Assembly (NCBI GenBank): GCA_029558835.1
Contig: JAKQDH010000008.1
Coordinates: 162,641-226,640, forward strand
DNA from: Planctomycetota bacterium
Lineage (GTDB): Bacteria > Planctomycetota > Phycisphaerae > UBA1845
Reading direction: 5' to 3'
Length of the DNA stretch: 64,000 nt
Below are positions 27,155 to 36,048 of this stretch, one piece after another. Position 1 is the stretch's first letter. Each line of letters starts with the position of its first letter. Under the pieces are notes generated by a model, which worked only from the letters and a program-made list of their open reading frames with translations, was not told the DNA's origin and made no database searches. The translations under genes and the position numbers were made by a program.

Positions 27155-27670
27155 TCAATCGGACAGTGTCGCCGTCAGCCACTCAATGACGTCCAATGCG
27201 TCGGTCTCTGCTTTGGCGAAGAACCGAATGGCGTTCGAGCCACGTGTGCTCCGTTCTTCGCGCGAATCTTGTTGAACTACGTTCAAGGGTGGCAGATGTT
27301 CCTCGTCCCGCAGGCCGGTTAGGGTCCTTGCTGTCAGAAGAGCAAGGGGCATTCGCCCCCACATCTGAAGGACGTCTCCAGCGGGCGTTGGAGTGAGCAA
27401 CTCGGGCGGCGTGTATCGAGGAATCTGCCGCACCCACGCAGCCAGATACCACCCTTCCGTCCAGGGGGGTACGCCCTCAACGGCCGGCAGCATGACATCG
27501 ATGACGGCCGCGTCAACCGGCTGGCAACAGAGGTATCTCCACGCGTCGGGGACGTTCGACCGCAGGACCGGCATCCATTCACAGTGCTCCGCGACGATAA
27601 TGTCCCAGATCGCAGCTATCGAGGCAAAGACGTCCTCAACGAAGAGAATCCGCTTAGTCTGCTTTACCAT
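27155..27670 (-). CDS. Receiver-only response regulator
   Basis: A 171-residue single-domain receiver. Key residues are intact: acidic pair E12-D13 region in LFVEDV, phospho-acceptor D58 in AAVIDVMLP, Thr113 in LLTART, and Lys153 in RFFAKAE. A loop longer than usual separates the acceptor from the Thr (about 62-108), and another lies before the Lys. There is no DNA-binding output domain, so signalling must pass by protein contact, most obviously to the HD protein next door. The ATG at 27670 lies inside the kinase gene (17-base overlap) with GGAGAG upstream, which indicates translational coupling. Confidence 0.82.
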   Translation of the reverse strand: MVKQTKRILFVEDVFASIAAIWDIIVAEHCEWMPVLRSNVPDAWRYLCCQPVDAAVIDVMLPAVEGVPPWTEGWYLAAWVRQIPRYTPPELLTPTPAGDVLQMWGRMPLALLTARTLTGLRDEEHLPPLNVVQQDSREERSTRGSNAIRFFAKAETDALDVIEWLTATLSD

Positions 27671-30164
27671 CCGCGACTCTCCACAGGGGCAGACGAATGC
27701 AAGCTACCGTCCGGTGTCGCTCGACGTCACTGGTGATTCCGAAGCTGCCACCGAACCTCCCGATTATCTGCTTCACAATGTACACTCCTAGGCCCGTTCC
27801 TTCACTGCCCACAGCCTTTCGGCAACGGGCTTGCCGGCCGCGAAAGCCGCGCTGCCCGATGCGATACACCTCATCGTCCTCAATGACGGGACCGTAGTTC
27901 GCTATCTGGAGGACGTTCTCAGACGCGTGTTCATCGGTCCACGCGGTGATATCGACGACTCGTCCGGGAAAGCTGTATTTGAACGCGTTATCGAGCAGGT
28001 TGTTCACAGCGAGATCGAGCAGAGTTTGCTCCGCGCTAACGTAGCGCTTGCTGACCCGCGAAAGATCAGCTTGCCAACCGGCCGCCGTTGGTAGCGCGTC
28101 GCCGCCGGTTGGCCCGCGCCAACGGTACTCAAAGAACCTCCGCTTCGACTCAACCAACTCGACCAGGTCGACACCGACCACTGCAACCGCAGTGCTCGTC
28201 AACCCAAGCTGATAGCGTAGACGCTCCACTGAGAGCAGCGCGGCATCAAGCCCCGTGCGGGCGTCCTGGCACACCCGTCGACTTTGCTCAATCAACCCCC
28301 TGGCGACTGTACGCTGCGCCGGATCGTGGTAGGCCCCGTCGGCGAGGGCCCTGAGTCTTCCCAAAGGTTGTCGTATGAGGGCAAGAGCACTGCGAATCTC
28401 GTGGCCGATGACAGTCTCGTTCTCTCGTACATCTTCCAGGTGCCACGTCTCGCGCAGGCACTCTGCCACCATCGCACAGGTGTCCAACATCATCCAACGG
28501 GTGAACTCCGGCACATCTTCGTCTGGTTGCGAGCGATGGGGCAGTCTGCTGGCATGCTTGGCAGTGCGGTCGACGAACAAGAAGACGGCGCGCCGAACGC
28601 CAACCGGGACCAACACAGCGAGTGCAGAACGCACCCCGAACTGTCCGGTCAGACGCTGCGCCAGATCCAAGACCGCGAGTTCCTCCGCGTCATCGCTGCG
28701 ATCGGCCCGTGCGTGGACGTGCCGCGGCTCCGTGGAGAAGCGAAGCTTGGGCACGAGCAACTCCTCCTGTTCCACATCAGGCGTGGCACCCGCGGTGCTG
28801 GCAACCAATCGGAACCCGTCCTCGAGATCTCCACCCTGCAGAAAGAAGGCGCTGTGCACCGCCCAGAATCGTGCCATTTCCGGCAGCAACTCGGCCACAA
28901 GCTCGCCCGGGGTAGCACTGCTCGCCCGGGGCGCGAGGCGACGGAAAAGGAAGTTGGCAAAGAGGTGTTCAGCGCGCAGGCGCTCGTCGTCGTACAGACG
29001 TTCAGCCAACCTCGCGATGGACCTGATGCTCCGTGCGAAGATCGCCGCCCGTTGGCGCAAGTCGTTCTCCTCGATAAGTACCGACGACCAAGCAGCACCG
29101 GGACGCCCTCCAGCGTCTGCGCGTCGGCAAGCCAGCTTCATCCCCGTCAGACACCGAGCGAGCCTCCCGCGGTACGCAGGCTGCAGCAGGGTCGGATAGT
29201 CTTCGGCCAACATTGCCCGATCTGGGAGGGTGTCCTCCGGTAGCAGGAATTGCCCTGTCAGTCCAACAGCAAGCAGATGGCTGAAGACGACGATCGGGAC
29301 AGCGAACTGACGGAATCCGGCCCAGCAGCGCGTTTCGTAGTACTCACGGTGGTCGCCGTTCGTCCAACAACTAATCACGTTATCAATGGCTGCTTGGTCC
29401 GAACGACCACACGGGCTTGCATCGACACGCTGCCGCAAGAACATTGGACAGCGTAGCCGGTCGAACTCCGTGGGCCTGCACCCGTACTTGCCGCATTCTG
29501 AGCGCTCCGCAGATCGCCGTGGGCAATGTGCCACGAGATCGTTCTCGATGTTGTCAAGTGCCGCGCTGGCTGCCTCGCGGCAGAGTTCGCAGAACGGGTT
29601 GTATCGCGGAGGCGCCACTTTCTTTGGGCGAGAAAAGCCCTCAATGGGCCGCCATACCACGCTGTCCCACGTCTCCGGCACCCAACCCTCGAAGATCGTA
29701 GCCGCGCTGTTAGTCTCGATCTGCAACGCTACGACGAGCCTCGACAACAACTCGCGATCCAGAAGGTGCGACAGGCAGATCTCGGGCTGGCGCCTTACGG
29801 GCTCCGTGAAGCACAGGACGGCAAGCTCCCTGCATTCCTCGCCGCCTTCCGGAGCAAGCGTCGGGTGGAAGCACTCGATCCGAGACCAGTGCTGGGGAAC
29901 CTCCCCAGGTAGCGCGCGGATTGCCTGATCGGCCGTGGCTTGGTCGCGGCACAGGAATGCGTAGAACGGCGAGATGCATGCATCCTCGCGCGGCAGGCAC
30001 GTCAGCAACTTCGGGTGTTCTGTACCGTCGCGGAGGGCACGCATCACTGCCGGCAAGTCAGGCCCGTCGATCGCACATTCCGCCGGCGCACGGTCGTACT
30101 GGGACCACTCACCGCAATGCGGGCACTTGATGGCAAACCCGACTTGAGAGGACTCCGCTGGCAT
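27654..30164 (-). CDS. Soluble sensor histidine kinase with zinc-ribbon and PocR-like domains
   Basis: 836 residues, first gene of a three-gene operon. There is a CPHCGEW half-ribbon near residue 14 and a Cys-rich PocR-like sensory region (about 190-315: NPFCELC, CGKYGC, RCPMF, ETRCWAGFRQFAVPIV, GLTGQFL). A GAF-like stretch follows (about 395-565). The kinase core has the H-box VIGHEIRSALALIRQP (phospho-His about H588), the N-box NNLLDNAFKYS (about 721-731) and the G2 box EGTGLGVYIVKQI (about 788). No membrane segment is seen, so the signal should be cytoplasmic. ATG 30164 was chosen; a GTG at 30182 is in frame. Neither has a strong ribosome binding site. Composition is less GC-rich than the neighbours, suggesting acquisition. 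Confidence 0.8.
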   Translation of the reverse strand: MPAESSQVGFAIKCPHCGEWSQYDRAPAECAIDGPDLPAVMRALRDGTEHPKLLTCLPREDACISPFYAFLCRDQATADQAIRALPGEVPQHWSRIECFHPTLAPEGGEECRELAVLCFTEPVRRQPEICLSHLLDRELLSRLVVALQIETNSAATIFEGWVPETWDSVVWRPIEGFSRPKKVAPPRYNPFCELCREAASAALDNIENDLVAHCPRRSAERSECGKYGCRPTEFDRLRCPMFLRQRVDASPCGRSDQAAIDNVISCWTNGDHREYYETRCWAGFRQFAVPIVVFSHLLAVGLTGQFLLPEDTLPDRAMLAEDYPTLLQPAYRGRLARCLTGMKLACRRADAGGRPGAAWSSVLIEENDLRQRAAIFARSIRSIARLAERLYDDERLRAEHLFANFLFRRLAPRASSATPGELVAELLPEMARFWAVHSAFFLQGGDLEDGFRLVASTAGATPDVEQEELLVPKLRFSTEPRHVHARADRSDDAEELAVLDLAQRLTGQFGVRSALAVLVPVGVRRAVFLFVDRTAKHASRLPHRSQPDEDVPEFTRWMMLDTCAMVAECLRETWHLEDVRENETVIGHEIRSALALIRQPLGRLRALADGAYHDPAQRTVARGLIEQSRRVCQDARTGLDAALLSVERLRYQLGLTSTAVAVVGVDLVELVESKRRFFEYRWRGPTGGDALPTAAGWQADLSRVSKRYVSAEQTLLDLAVNNLLDNAFKYSFPGRVVDITAWTDEHASENVLQIANYGPVIEDDEVYRIGQRGFRGRQARCRKAVGSEGTGLGVYIVKQIIGRFGGSFGITSDVERHRTVACIRLPLWRVADGKAD

Positions 30165-30289
30165 ACGGAAACTACTCAACACTTTGATTGTCGAAGCGCA
30201 TCTGCTATTCGCGCAACATAGCGCGCCACTGACACTGAAGCAAGCGGGAATCAGATGATGAGCATGTCCCGCGTTTAGTTGATGAAGAG

Positions 30290-30358
30290 CGGTTCTCCTG
30301 CGGAGCCTGCCACGTCGGTAAGGTCCGCAAGGCCAACGAGTTACGCACAGGAGAACCG
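30290..30358. repeat. 11-base perfect inverted repeat before the transposase remnant
   Basis: CGGTTCTCCTG at 30290-30300 and CAGGAGAACCG at 30348-30358, immediately 5' of the ATG of the transposase fragment. The right arm also contains the likely ribosome binding site AGGAGA, so the fold would hide it. That arrangement could limit transposase translation. Confidence 0.6.
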
Positions 30359-30360
30359 CA

Positions 30361-30677
30361 ATGGCAAGAGGGTATCGAACGCAAAGGCCGGCGTCCGCTC
30401 GGCGTGGGGTCCGGGTGGTGGAGCGGGCCTACGTCCTGAGCGGGCGGGTCCTGGTCGAGCTGCCCGTGCCGATCGCGGAAGCCATCCGCGGGGTCAGCGC
30501 GGAAATCGAGCGTCTCAGCGGCCGGGCCGGCCTGGTCATCTTGAAGGCGGCCATGTACTCAGACGTTCGAGAGCTGGGCCCCAGGGCCACCACGACCCGC
30601 AGTCCCGGGCGACGCGGTGGACCAACGGACTGGTCATGCTCACCGGCCCCGCGCCGGCGAGGATTGGCACGGCATAG
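30361..30677 (+). pseudogene. Degenerate transposase fragment (IS256-like N-terminus)
   Basis: Starts MARGYRTQRPASARRG and continues with VLVELPVPIAEAIRGV and LSGRAGLVILKAAMYSDVRE, which resembles the N-terminal region of IS256-type transposases. Near 30575 the frame is lost. The continuation GHHDPQSRATRWTNGLVMLTG lies in another frame and stops at 30677. The catalytic part is missing altogether. Family assignment is by memory of the pattern and is moderate. Confidence 0.55.
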
Positions 30678-30766
30678 CGCGTCGTGGCCCGCGGGCAGCC
30701 CAGGGCCACCGGCCCCATGCCGGCCCGAGAAGCGGCTCCGTCGCGCAGATGTACCCGCGGGCGGCA

Positions 30767-30953
30767 CGCCCGTCCGTTCGGGGCCTCCCGTCGGCAGCCT
30801 CGTCGCCTCGCCCCCAGCCGGCGCTGGCGGCACCGTTCCGGGCGGGGCATCCTGCCCATCGGTGTCCTCCTCTGCCCCTCGGGGGCGGCTCGGAACGTGG
30901 TTGCATCCCGAGAGTACGCTGCCTTCTTTCACTTGGCTGTCAAAGAAATCCGG
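30767..30953. repeat. ~187 bp direct repeat, copy B (right flank of island)
   Basis: Same orientation as 24885-25072, with shared blocks CCAGCCGGCGCTGGCGG, GGGCGGGGCATCCTGC, CCTCTGCCCCTCG, CGAGAG and GCCTTCTTTCAC. It includes an internal palindrome CCAGCCGGCGCTGG. Confidence 0.8.
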
Positions 30954-30977
30954 TTCTACCTCGACGCGGCGGCGGGG

Positions 30978-32081
30978 TCAGTCGTTGGCCCCTGGGTGTT
31001 CGGGTTCATGGGCCATGGTTGCCCTCCGGCGCAGCCAGTCTGCGACGCTGACGCCAATCCCCAGAGCCGTGAGGGGAACTGCAAACCACAGCAGGGCTGC
31101 TTCGAAGAGGGCCTGGGCCGCGTGGCTCAGGGCCGCGAAGATCAGGAACATAACGTAGGCCGCGTAGTACGCCAGGAACAACGCCCCTTCCCAGCGCGAA
31201 ACGCGACCGCCGGTGAAGAAGACCGGCAGCGTCGCGACGGCTACCGCCAGCACCACCGGCAGGTCGAAGCGCAGCACCGTCGAGGCCACCGGGATTCCCC
31301 CGTCGGCCGCCGCGGCCGAGGCCCCCAGCACGGCCAGCAGATTGAAGATGTTGCTGCCCACCGCGTTGCCGACGGCGATGTCGCGTTGTCCGCGGACGGC
31401 GGCCACGATCGAGGTGGCCACCTCGGGCAGTGACGTGCCGACGGCAACGATGGTGAGCCCGATCATGAGTTCACTGACCCCCCACAGGCGTGCCAACCCC
31501 ACCGCCCCGTCGACCAACCAGCCGGCGCCCAACACGAGCAGGGCCAGCCCCACCAGTACCTGCGCTGCCGAACGTCCCAGGCGTTGCGGAGCGGTGTGAT
31601 CCGACGGTGTTTCGTCGCGGCTCGCCGGGGGCGGTGGCTGGCGCCGCCCTATGCGAATCAGCAACGCCGCGTAGAGACAGAGCCCTGCGATGAGAAGAAC
31701 GCCTTCCAGCCGCCCGAGGCAACCGTCGAGCGCCAGCAGCCAGACCGCCGCCGACACTCCGATCATCACCGGCACGTCCAGACGCACCAACTGGGAAGAC
31801 ACCGTCAGCGGGGCAATCACCGCTGTGATTCCCAGTATGAAGAGCACGTTGAACGTGTTGCTGCCCAGGACGTTTCCCAGCGCGAGGTCACCCTGGCCCG
31901 CTGCGGCCGCCCGTACGCCCACCGCCAGTTCCGGCGTACCCGTGCCGAACGCCACGACGGTCAGCCCGATGATGAGGGGCGGTATCCCCAGCGCCCGTGC
32001 CAGACTGACGGCCCCGCGCACGAGGAACTCAGCTCCACCCGCCAGCGCCCCCAGACCAACTAGTATCCAGAGTATGGCCAC
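30978..32081 (-). CDS. Sodium/calcium exchanger family (CaCA) membrane protein
   Basis: A 367-residue integral membrane antiporter of the YrbG/CaCA type, with ten hydrophobic segments in two inverted halves. The alpha repeats are visible: alpha-1 GLTVVAFGTGTPELAVGVRA with GNVLGSNTFNVLFILG, and alpha-2 GLTIVAVGTSLPEVATSIVAA with GNAVGSNIFNLLAVLG. In alpha-1 the usual GTSxPE is GTGTPE; the Glu expected to bind the ion is kept. The start is GTG 32081 (AGGA about 10 bases upstream). It likely exchanges Ca2+ for Na+ or H+ across the inner membrane. It is a single gene on the minus strand beside the island. Confidence 0.92.
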   Translation of the reverse strand: MAILWILVGLGALAGGAEFLVRGAVSLARALGIPPLIIGLTVVAFGTGTPELAVGVRAAAAGQGDLALGNVLGSNTFNVLFILGITAVIAPLTVSSQLVRLDVPVMIGVSAAVWLLALDGCLGRLEGVLLIAGLCLYAALLIRIGRRQPPPPASRDETPSDHTAPQRLGRSAAQVLVGLALLVLGAGWLVDGAVGLARLWGVSELMIGLTIVAVGTSLPEVATSIVAAVRGQRDIAVGNAVGSNIFNLLAVLGASAAAADGGIPVASTVLRFDLPVVLAVAVATLPVFFTGGRVSRWEGALFLAYYAAYVMFLIFAALSHAAQALFEAALLWFAVPLTALGIGVSVADWLRRRATMAHEPEHPGAND

Positions 32082-32484
32082 AGAAGTGCGTCCTGAACAG
32101 CGGAGACCACGGCGGCCGGCGCGACGACGTCACGACGCGCGACGAACAACGGGGCAACGCAGGTAGGCAAGGGGGTCAACCCCCGGCAACGGACACCGTG
32201 GTATCCCAACCGAGAACCCATAAGTATCCTCTCTCCCGCGAGGTCGCGGGTACGTGTTTAGCGTGGGTGCCATGCCCTCACCCGCCGCAGGCGGGGGTGG
32301 GCATGTGGTCGGGCGTAAGAACATGCTTACCCGCGACTGCTGTCGCGGGAGAGCATGGCACGCCCGCGCCCGTATATGCTAAACGCGTACGGGCGCGGCA
32401 GCGCGAGGCGCCTGCGCTCAAGAAGCGGGGGGGGCTGGTCGCCCGTGGGGCTGGGCTACTAAGCGTGTGCATGCGGACCAACCT
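32082..32484. other. Intergenic region with a full family-2 palindromic element
   Basis: About 400 bases between two minus-strand genes. The main content is the family-2 element at 32250-32390. No gene recognised. Confidence 0.55.
32250..32390. repeat. Long palindromic element, family 2 (full copy, inverted relative to 21043)
   Basis: Ends GTACGTGTTTAGCGT (left) and ATGCTAAACGCGTAC (right), inverted copies of each other. Two internal hairpins: CATGCCCTCACCCGCC/GGCGGGGGTGGGCATG and CATGCTTACCCGCGAC/GTCGCGGGAGAGCATG. Confidence 0.85.
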
Positions 32485-35328
32485 TCAGTCTCCGCCCGCG
32501 CGCCGCTCGTTCTCGCGGCGCAGCTTGCGCAGCTCCGCGGCGAAGCGCGGGCCGCCTAAGTCCGGGTGCAGGAACTCCTGCTGGTTGATAACCTTGACGA
32601 CGTCCTCGCCGGGCTCGTTGAGCGCGGTGCGGCACTGAAGATCGCGCAGCAGGGCCTGCCAGCGCAGCGGCTCCTCGGGCGGCAAGGCGGTGGCCAGGCG
32701 ATTGAACAGAGGCAACGCCAGCTCGTAGGCACGGAGCTGATACAACGCCTCGGCATAGCCGTAGGCGACGCGCGTCTCGGGCGCCGCGTCGGCACCCTGA
32801 GTGGCCGCCCCCGCGCTACCGGCCGCCCGTTCCTCGCGGAGCACGGCAAACAGATCGCGAGCCCGCTCGAAGTTGCCGGCCGCCAGGTGTGCCTCGGCCA
32901 ATTGCACGCGCAGGGCCCGCTCCTGCGCCGCATCGCCCGCGCCGGCGTGCGCGCCGTACCAGGTCAGAACCTGCTCGGCCAGCACCAGGGCGCCCTCGGC
33001 CTTGCGGCGGGCTTCCTCGAGACGACCGTCTTCCTCGAGCCGCTGCCGTTCGGCCGCCAGCGTCATGTACAGCGCCTGCAACGTTGCCCCCGCCCCTTCC
33101 GGGTCGCTGGCGATGTACGCCGGCACCGCCCGCGTGGCCTCCTCCAACCGACCCGTCTGCTCATACGCCAGCAAGCGCACGCGTAACACCCGCGCCCGCA
33201 GCGCCGGATCGTCCGGGTGCGTGCCCTCGAAGCCCTCCAGGGCCGCCAGTACCCGCGCCGCCTGCCCGACGGCCGGCGTCACCTGCAATTCCGCCAGCAG
33301 CACGACGGCCTGGGCCCGCAGGTTCTGCAGGTGGGCGGCGTCCCCGGCATCGAGCTGCTGCGCCAGCCGCGCCGTCAGATCGGCCACGAGCGACTGCTGC
33401 TCGACCGCGATGTCCTCGACGTTTCGCCGCACCTCGACCACCTTCTCCGGCTGCCGGCGGGCCATTTCCTGCGCGGCCAGCACCCGCGCCCGCACCTTGC
33501 AGAAGCGGCTCTCCAGGAAGCGCTCGTGTTCCTTCGCCAGCAGGGCGTACTGCCCGGCGGCTTCCTCAAACCGGCCAACCTCCTCCAGCACTTCTCCATA
33601 GTAGAAGCGCCAGTAGCCGGCGGCCTCACTGCTCCCGTAGCCTTGGATGAGCGTCTCCAGGGCTTCGAGATAGCGCGGGCGGAAGGCGGCACGGGCCGTG
33701 GGGGCGGCCCCCCGATACTGCTCGGCCGTCACTTCCACCGCCAGCGTGGCCGCCCGCAGTGCGTCCTCGAACTGTGGATACTGCCGCGCGACGGCAAGGA
33801 AACGCTCGGCCGCCCGGTCCGCCTGCCCCCGTCGATAGTGCGCGACGCCCAGATTGAACAGTACCTCGGGCACCAGCGGCTCCGCCTCGGTGGGCTTGCT
33901 GCGCAGGAACTGTTCACCGACCTCCAGCGCCTGCTGGAGCGTCCGACCGGCGGGCGTACGTTCGAGCGTTGGGTCGCCAGGCGCCTGGGCCGCCTCGAAC
34001 AACAGCCCGGCCAGCCTGGCGCACTGCTCGAACGGGTCCAGGTTCGCCGCCGGCGTCCGCGGGTCCAGCAGGTCGCACACCGTGGCGTAGATCTCGTTGC
34101 GCTGTTGCGGCCTTTCCCGGGCGAGGCGTGCCAGCGACTCCCAGGCGAGCCGGGTGTGGCGTTGCGCGTCCGCCGGCCGACCCAGGTCCTCCGCCTGACG
34201 AGCGGCCGCCTGATGCACCGACCGCTCCAGCAGGGCCGCCACCAACTGCAAGCCGGCGTTGTCGCTCGCCCCGGCCACGCGCGTGCGGAACTGGCCGAGC
34301 AGATTGAGCGCCCGGTCGAAGGCGCCGGCGTCGCGCTCGGTGCGCACGCGTTCGATCCACGCCAGGCGCACGGCCCATTCCACCTGCGCGGCTTGCGGCG
34401 GGTCGTTGAGGCGCCGGGCGGCGTCGAGCGTGCGTTCCAGGCGTTCCCGCGCCGCCGGCTGGTCATTGAGCAGCCGCTGGGTCATGCCCGCCAGCAGCAG
34501 CGTCGGGATTTGCGCCGGGTTGCCGGCCTGCGGTTTTTCCCACAGGTGACGCAGCCGCTGCAAGCCCTCGAGGATGGCGTACAGTTCGCCGGCGCGGCGG
34601 GCATCGCTGTCCGCCCGGGGCAGGGCGTCGTAGTACCACGCCCACAGTTGCAGGTACTCCACCTGCGGCGCCCAGCGGTCCAGCGCGTCGATGTAGCCGC
34701 CCCGTTCGAGCTCCTCGAAGTCCCGGCTCGGGAGGTTGTCGATCCGCGCGAACTCATCCTCCAGAAAGCGGGTCAGCTCCGCCAGGTCCGCGACGACCTT
34801 CTCCATGATCTGCTGAAGCTGCCGGCGGTCGGCCGCGCTGCCGCCACGGTAGAGGATGCTGATGAAGTACGGCTCCGCCTCGTCGTACACGCGTGAGCGG
34901 GCCAGCTCCAGCCTCCAGCCCGTCACGCGCTCGTCGTTGCCGGCCTGGGCAATCAGGGTTTCCAGGAGCGTGTTGGCCTCCGCGAGCGCCGCCCGCTGCC
35001 GCGCCTTGGGCAGCGTCGGGTCAGCCGCTTCCGCCAGCTTCAGTTCCCGTCGAATCAGCAAACCCGAGGCCAGGCTGGCCGGGGGGAACTCGCGCAGGTG
35101 CAGCTCCAGAATCTCCGTCAAGCCGCGCTGCTTGAGTCCCTTCTGAAACGGCTCGGCGGGCAGCCGCAGCTCCTCGGCCGGGATGGGGGTGGAGGTCGAT
35201 GCGGTCCCGCCACCGCCAGGCGGAGCTTGTCCGACGGCCGCAGCCGCCAGTAGCCCGAGCGCTCCGGCGACCGCCGCGCCGCGCCATGGCACGCGCGAAC
35301 GCCTACCGTTACCCGTGTCACCGCGCAC
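32485..35328 (-). CDS. Large exported TPR protein, last gene of the VWA-TPR-ExbBDD operon
   Basis: 947 residues. GTG 35328 is preceded by GGAGGAG at ideal spacing and opens a signal peptide (VRGDTGNGRRSRVPWRGAAV then a hydrophobic AGALGLLAAAAVGQA). Nearly all the rest is helical TPR-like repeats. Clear examples are LFNLGVAHYRRGQADRAAER near residue 490, YWRFYYGEVLEEVGRFEEAA near 570, and a C-terminal set about 790-930. It is rich in Ala, Arg and Glu. It follows ExbB and two ExbD genes on the same strand, about 200 bases away. A periplasmic scaffold for that complex is likely but unproven. Confidence 0.78.
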   Translation of the reverse strand: MRGDTGNGRRSRVPWRGAAVAGALGLLAAAAVGQAPPGGGGTASTSTPIPAEELRLPAEPFQKGLKQRGLTEILELHLREFPPASLASGLLIRRELKLAEAADPTLPKARQRAALAEANTLLETLIAQAGNDERVTGWRLELARSRVYDEAEPYFISILYRGGSAADRRQLQQIMEKVVADLAELTRFLEDEFARIDNLPSRDFEELERGGYIDALDRWAPQVEYLQLWAWYYDALPRADSDARRAGELYAILEGLQRLRHLWEKPQAGNPAQIPTLLLAGMTQRLLNDQPAARERLERTLDAARRLNDPPQAAQVEWAVRLAWIERVRTERDAGAFDRALNLLGQFRTRVAGASDNAGLQLVAALLERSVHQAAARQAEDLGRPADAQRHTRLAWESLARLARERPQQRNEIYATVCDLLDPRTPAANLDPFEQCARLAGLLFEAAQAPGDPTLERTPAGRTLQQALEVGEQFLRSKPTEAEPLVPEVLFNLGVAHYRRGQADRAAERFLAVARQYPQFEDALRAATLAVEVTAEQYRGAAPTARAAFRPRYLEALETLIQGYGSSEAAGYWRFYYGEVLEEVGRFEEAAGQYALLAKEHERFLESRFCKVRARVLAAQEMARRQPEKVVEVRRNVEDIAVEQQSLVADLTARLAQQLDAGDAAHLQNLRAQAVVLLAELQVTPAVGQAARVLAALEGFEGTHPDDPALRARVLRVRLLAYEQTGRLEEATRAVPAYIASDPEGAGATLQALYMTLAAERQRLEEDGRLEEARRKAEGALVLAEQVLTWYGAHAGAGDAAQERALRVQLAEAHLAAGNFERARDLFAVLREERAAGSAGAATQGADAAPETRVAYGYAEALYQLRAYELALPLFNRLATALPPEEPLRWQALLRDLQCRTALNEPGEDVVKVINQQEFLHPDLGGPRFAAELRKLRRENERRAGGD

Positions 35329-35377
35329 GTGCGAGCTCCTCCGCCGCTTACATAGGATCACGCCAGGGCGAAGCCAG

Positions 35378-35480
35378 GGTGGCATGCCCAAGCTCGCCGC
35401 AGGCGAGCGCCGGCATGCCGTCGCGAGCTCCGCACACTCCGCCCAAGGGGCATGGCGGCGCTGCGCTTGGCCATGCTACC
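35378..35480. repeat. Palindromic element, family 1
   Basis: About 103 bases between the TPR gene and exbD2. Starts GGTGGCATGCCCAAGC and ends GCTTGGCCATGCTACC. Internal arms are GCCGGCATGC and GCATGGCGGCGC. One of eight near-complete copies in the window. Confidence 0.85.
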
Positions 35481-35535
35481 TGCGTGGGAGTGCCGGTCTC
35501 CCAACTGTGTGGAGCTACTTAACTCGTCTCCACCA

Positions 35536-36048
35536 TCAACTGCCGCCGAAGGCCACGTTCCGTGCCCCGGCCCGCAACGCCGCGTTCCAGGCGTTCACCA
35601 CGTGGTCCCACAACACTCCGCCGTCGGGCAGGATGACCACCGGCGTGTCCACGTCGAAACCCGGCTGAGTCTGGAGTTGTCGCAGGATCCCCGCCAACTC
35701 GTTGAAGTTCGCCGGCGCCTGGGGCACGTGGTCCACGCGAATCTTATAGTCCTCCGGCCGCGCCCCCGCCTGCCGCACCCGCACGACGATGGGGCTCAGC
35801 GGCAGGCTCACGGCCCGGGCCCGCTCCTGCCGGGGCAGCTTCGAGGCGAGCAGCCCTTCCGGCCGGGCGAACGTCGTGCTGATCAGGAAGAAAATCAGAA
35901 ACAGAAACGACACGTCAATCATCGGGGCAATATTAACGGTGATGGGCGGGCCTTCCCGCCGGTGACGGCGCGCACCCGCGGACCGCCCCGTCGCCCGTCG
36001 GGCCGTCCAACGTCGCCGCCACCGAGAGGTCGGCCTACTGCCCGACAT
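35536..36048 (-). CDS. exbD: ExbD/TolR-type biopolymer transport protein (second)
   Basis: 170 residues. An N-terminal basic segment is followed by one membrane helix in the family form ITVNIAPMIDVSFLFLIFFLISTTF, whose Asp in MIDV is the conserved proton-path residue. The remaining ~100 residues form the periplasmic domain (SPIVVRVRQAG, DTPVVILPDGGVLWDHVVNA). The start ATG 36048 overlaps the first exbD by 14 bases and has GGAGGG upstream, so translation is probably coupled. It works with ExbB as a proton-driven motor unit. Confidence 0.88.
   Translation of the reverse strand: MSGSRPTSRWRRRWTARRATGRSAGARRHRREGPPITVNIAPMIDVSFLFLIFFLISTTFARPEGLLASKLPRQERARAVSLPLSPIVVRVRQAGARPEDYKIRVDHVPQAPANFNELAGILRQLQTQPGFDVDTPVVILPDGGVLWDHVVNAWNAALRAGARNVAFGGS

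Larger units (their letters stand above)
30165..30977. other. Right edge of the accessory island: inverted repeat, transposase remnant, direct repeat B
   Basis: About 810 bases without an intact gene. It holds the kinase promoter region, an 11-base inverted repeat (30290-30358), a degenerate transposase start (30361-30677) and copy B of the ~187 bp repeat (30767-30953). Confidence 0.6.

Noticed and set aside
33217..34896. 559-codon plus-strand frame opposite the large TPR gene
   Set aside because: Antisense shadow with low-complexity composition; the minus-strand gene has a strong ribosome binding site and signal peptide.
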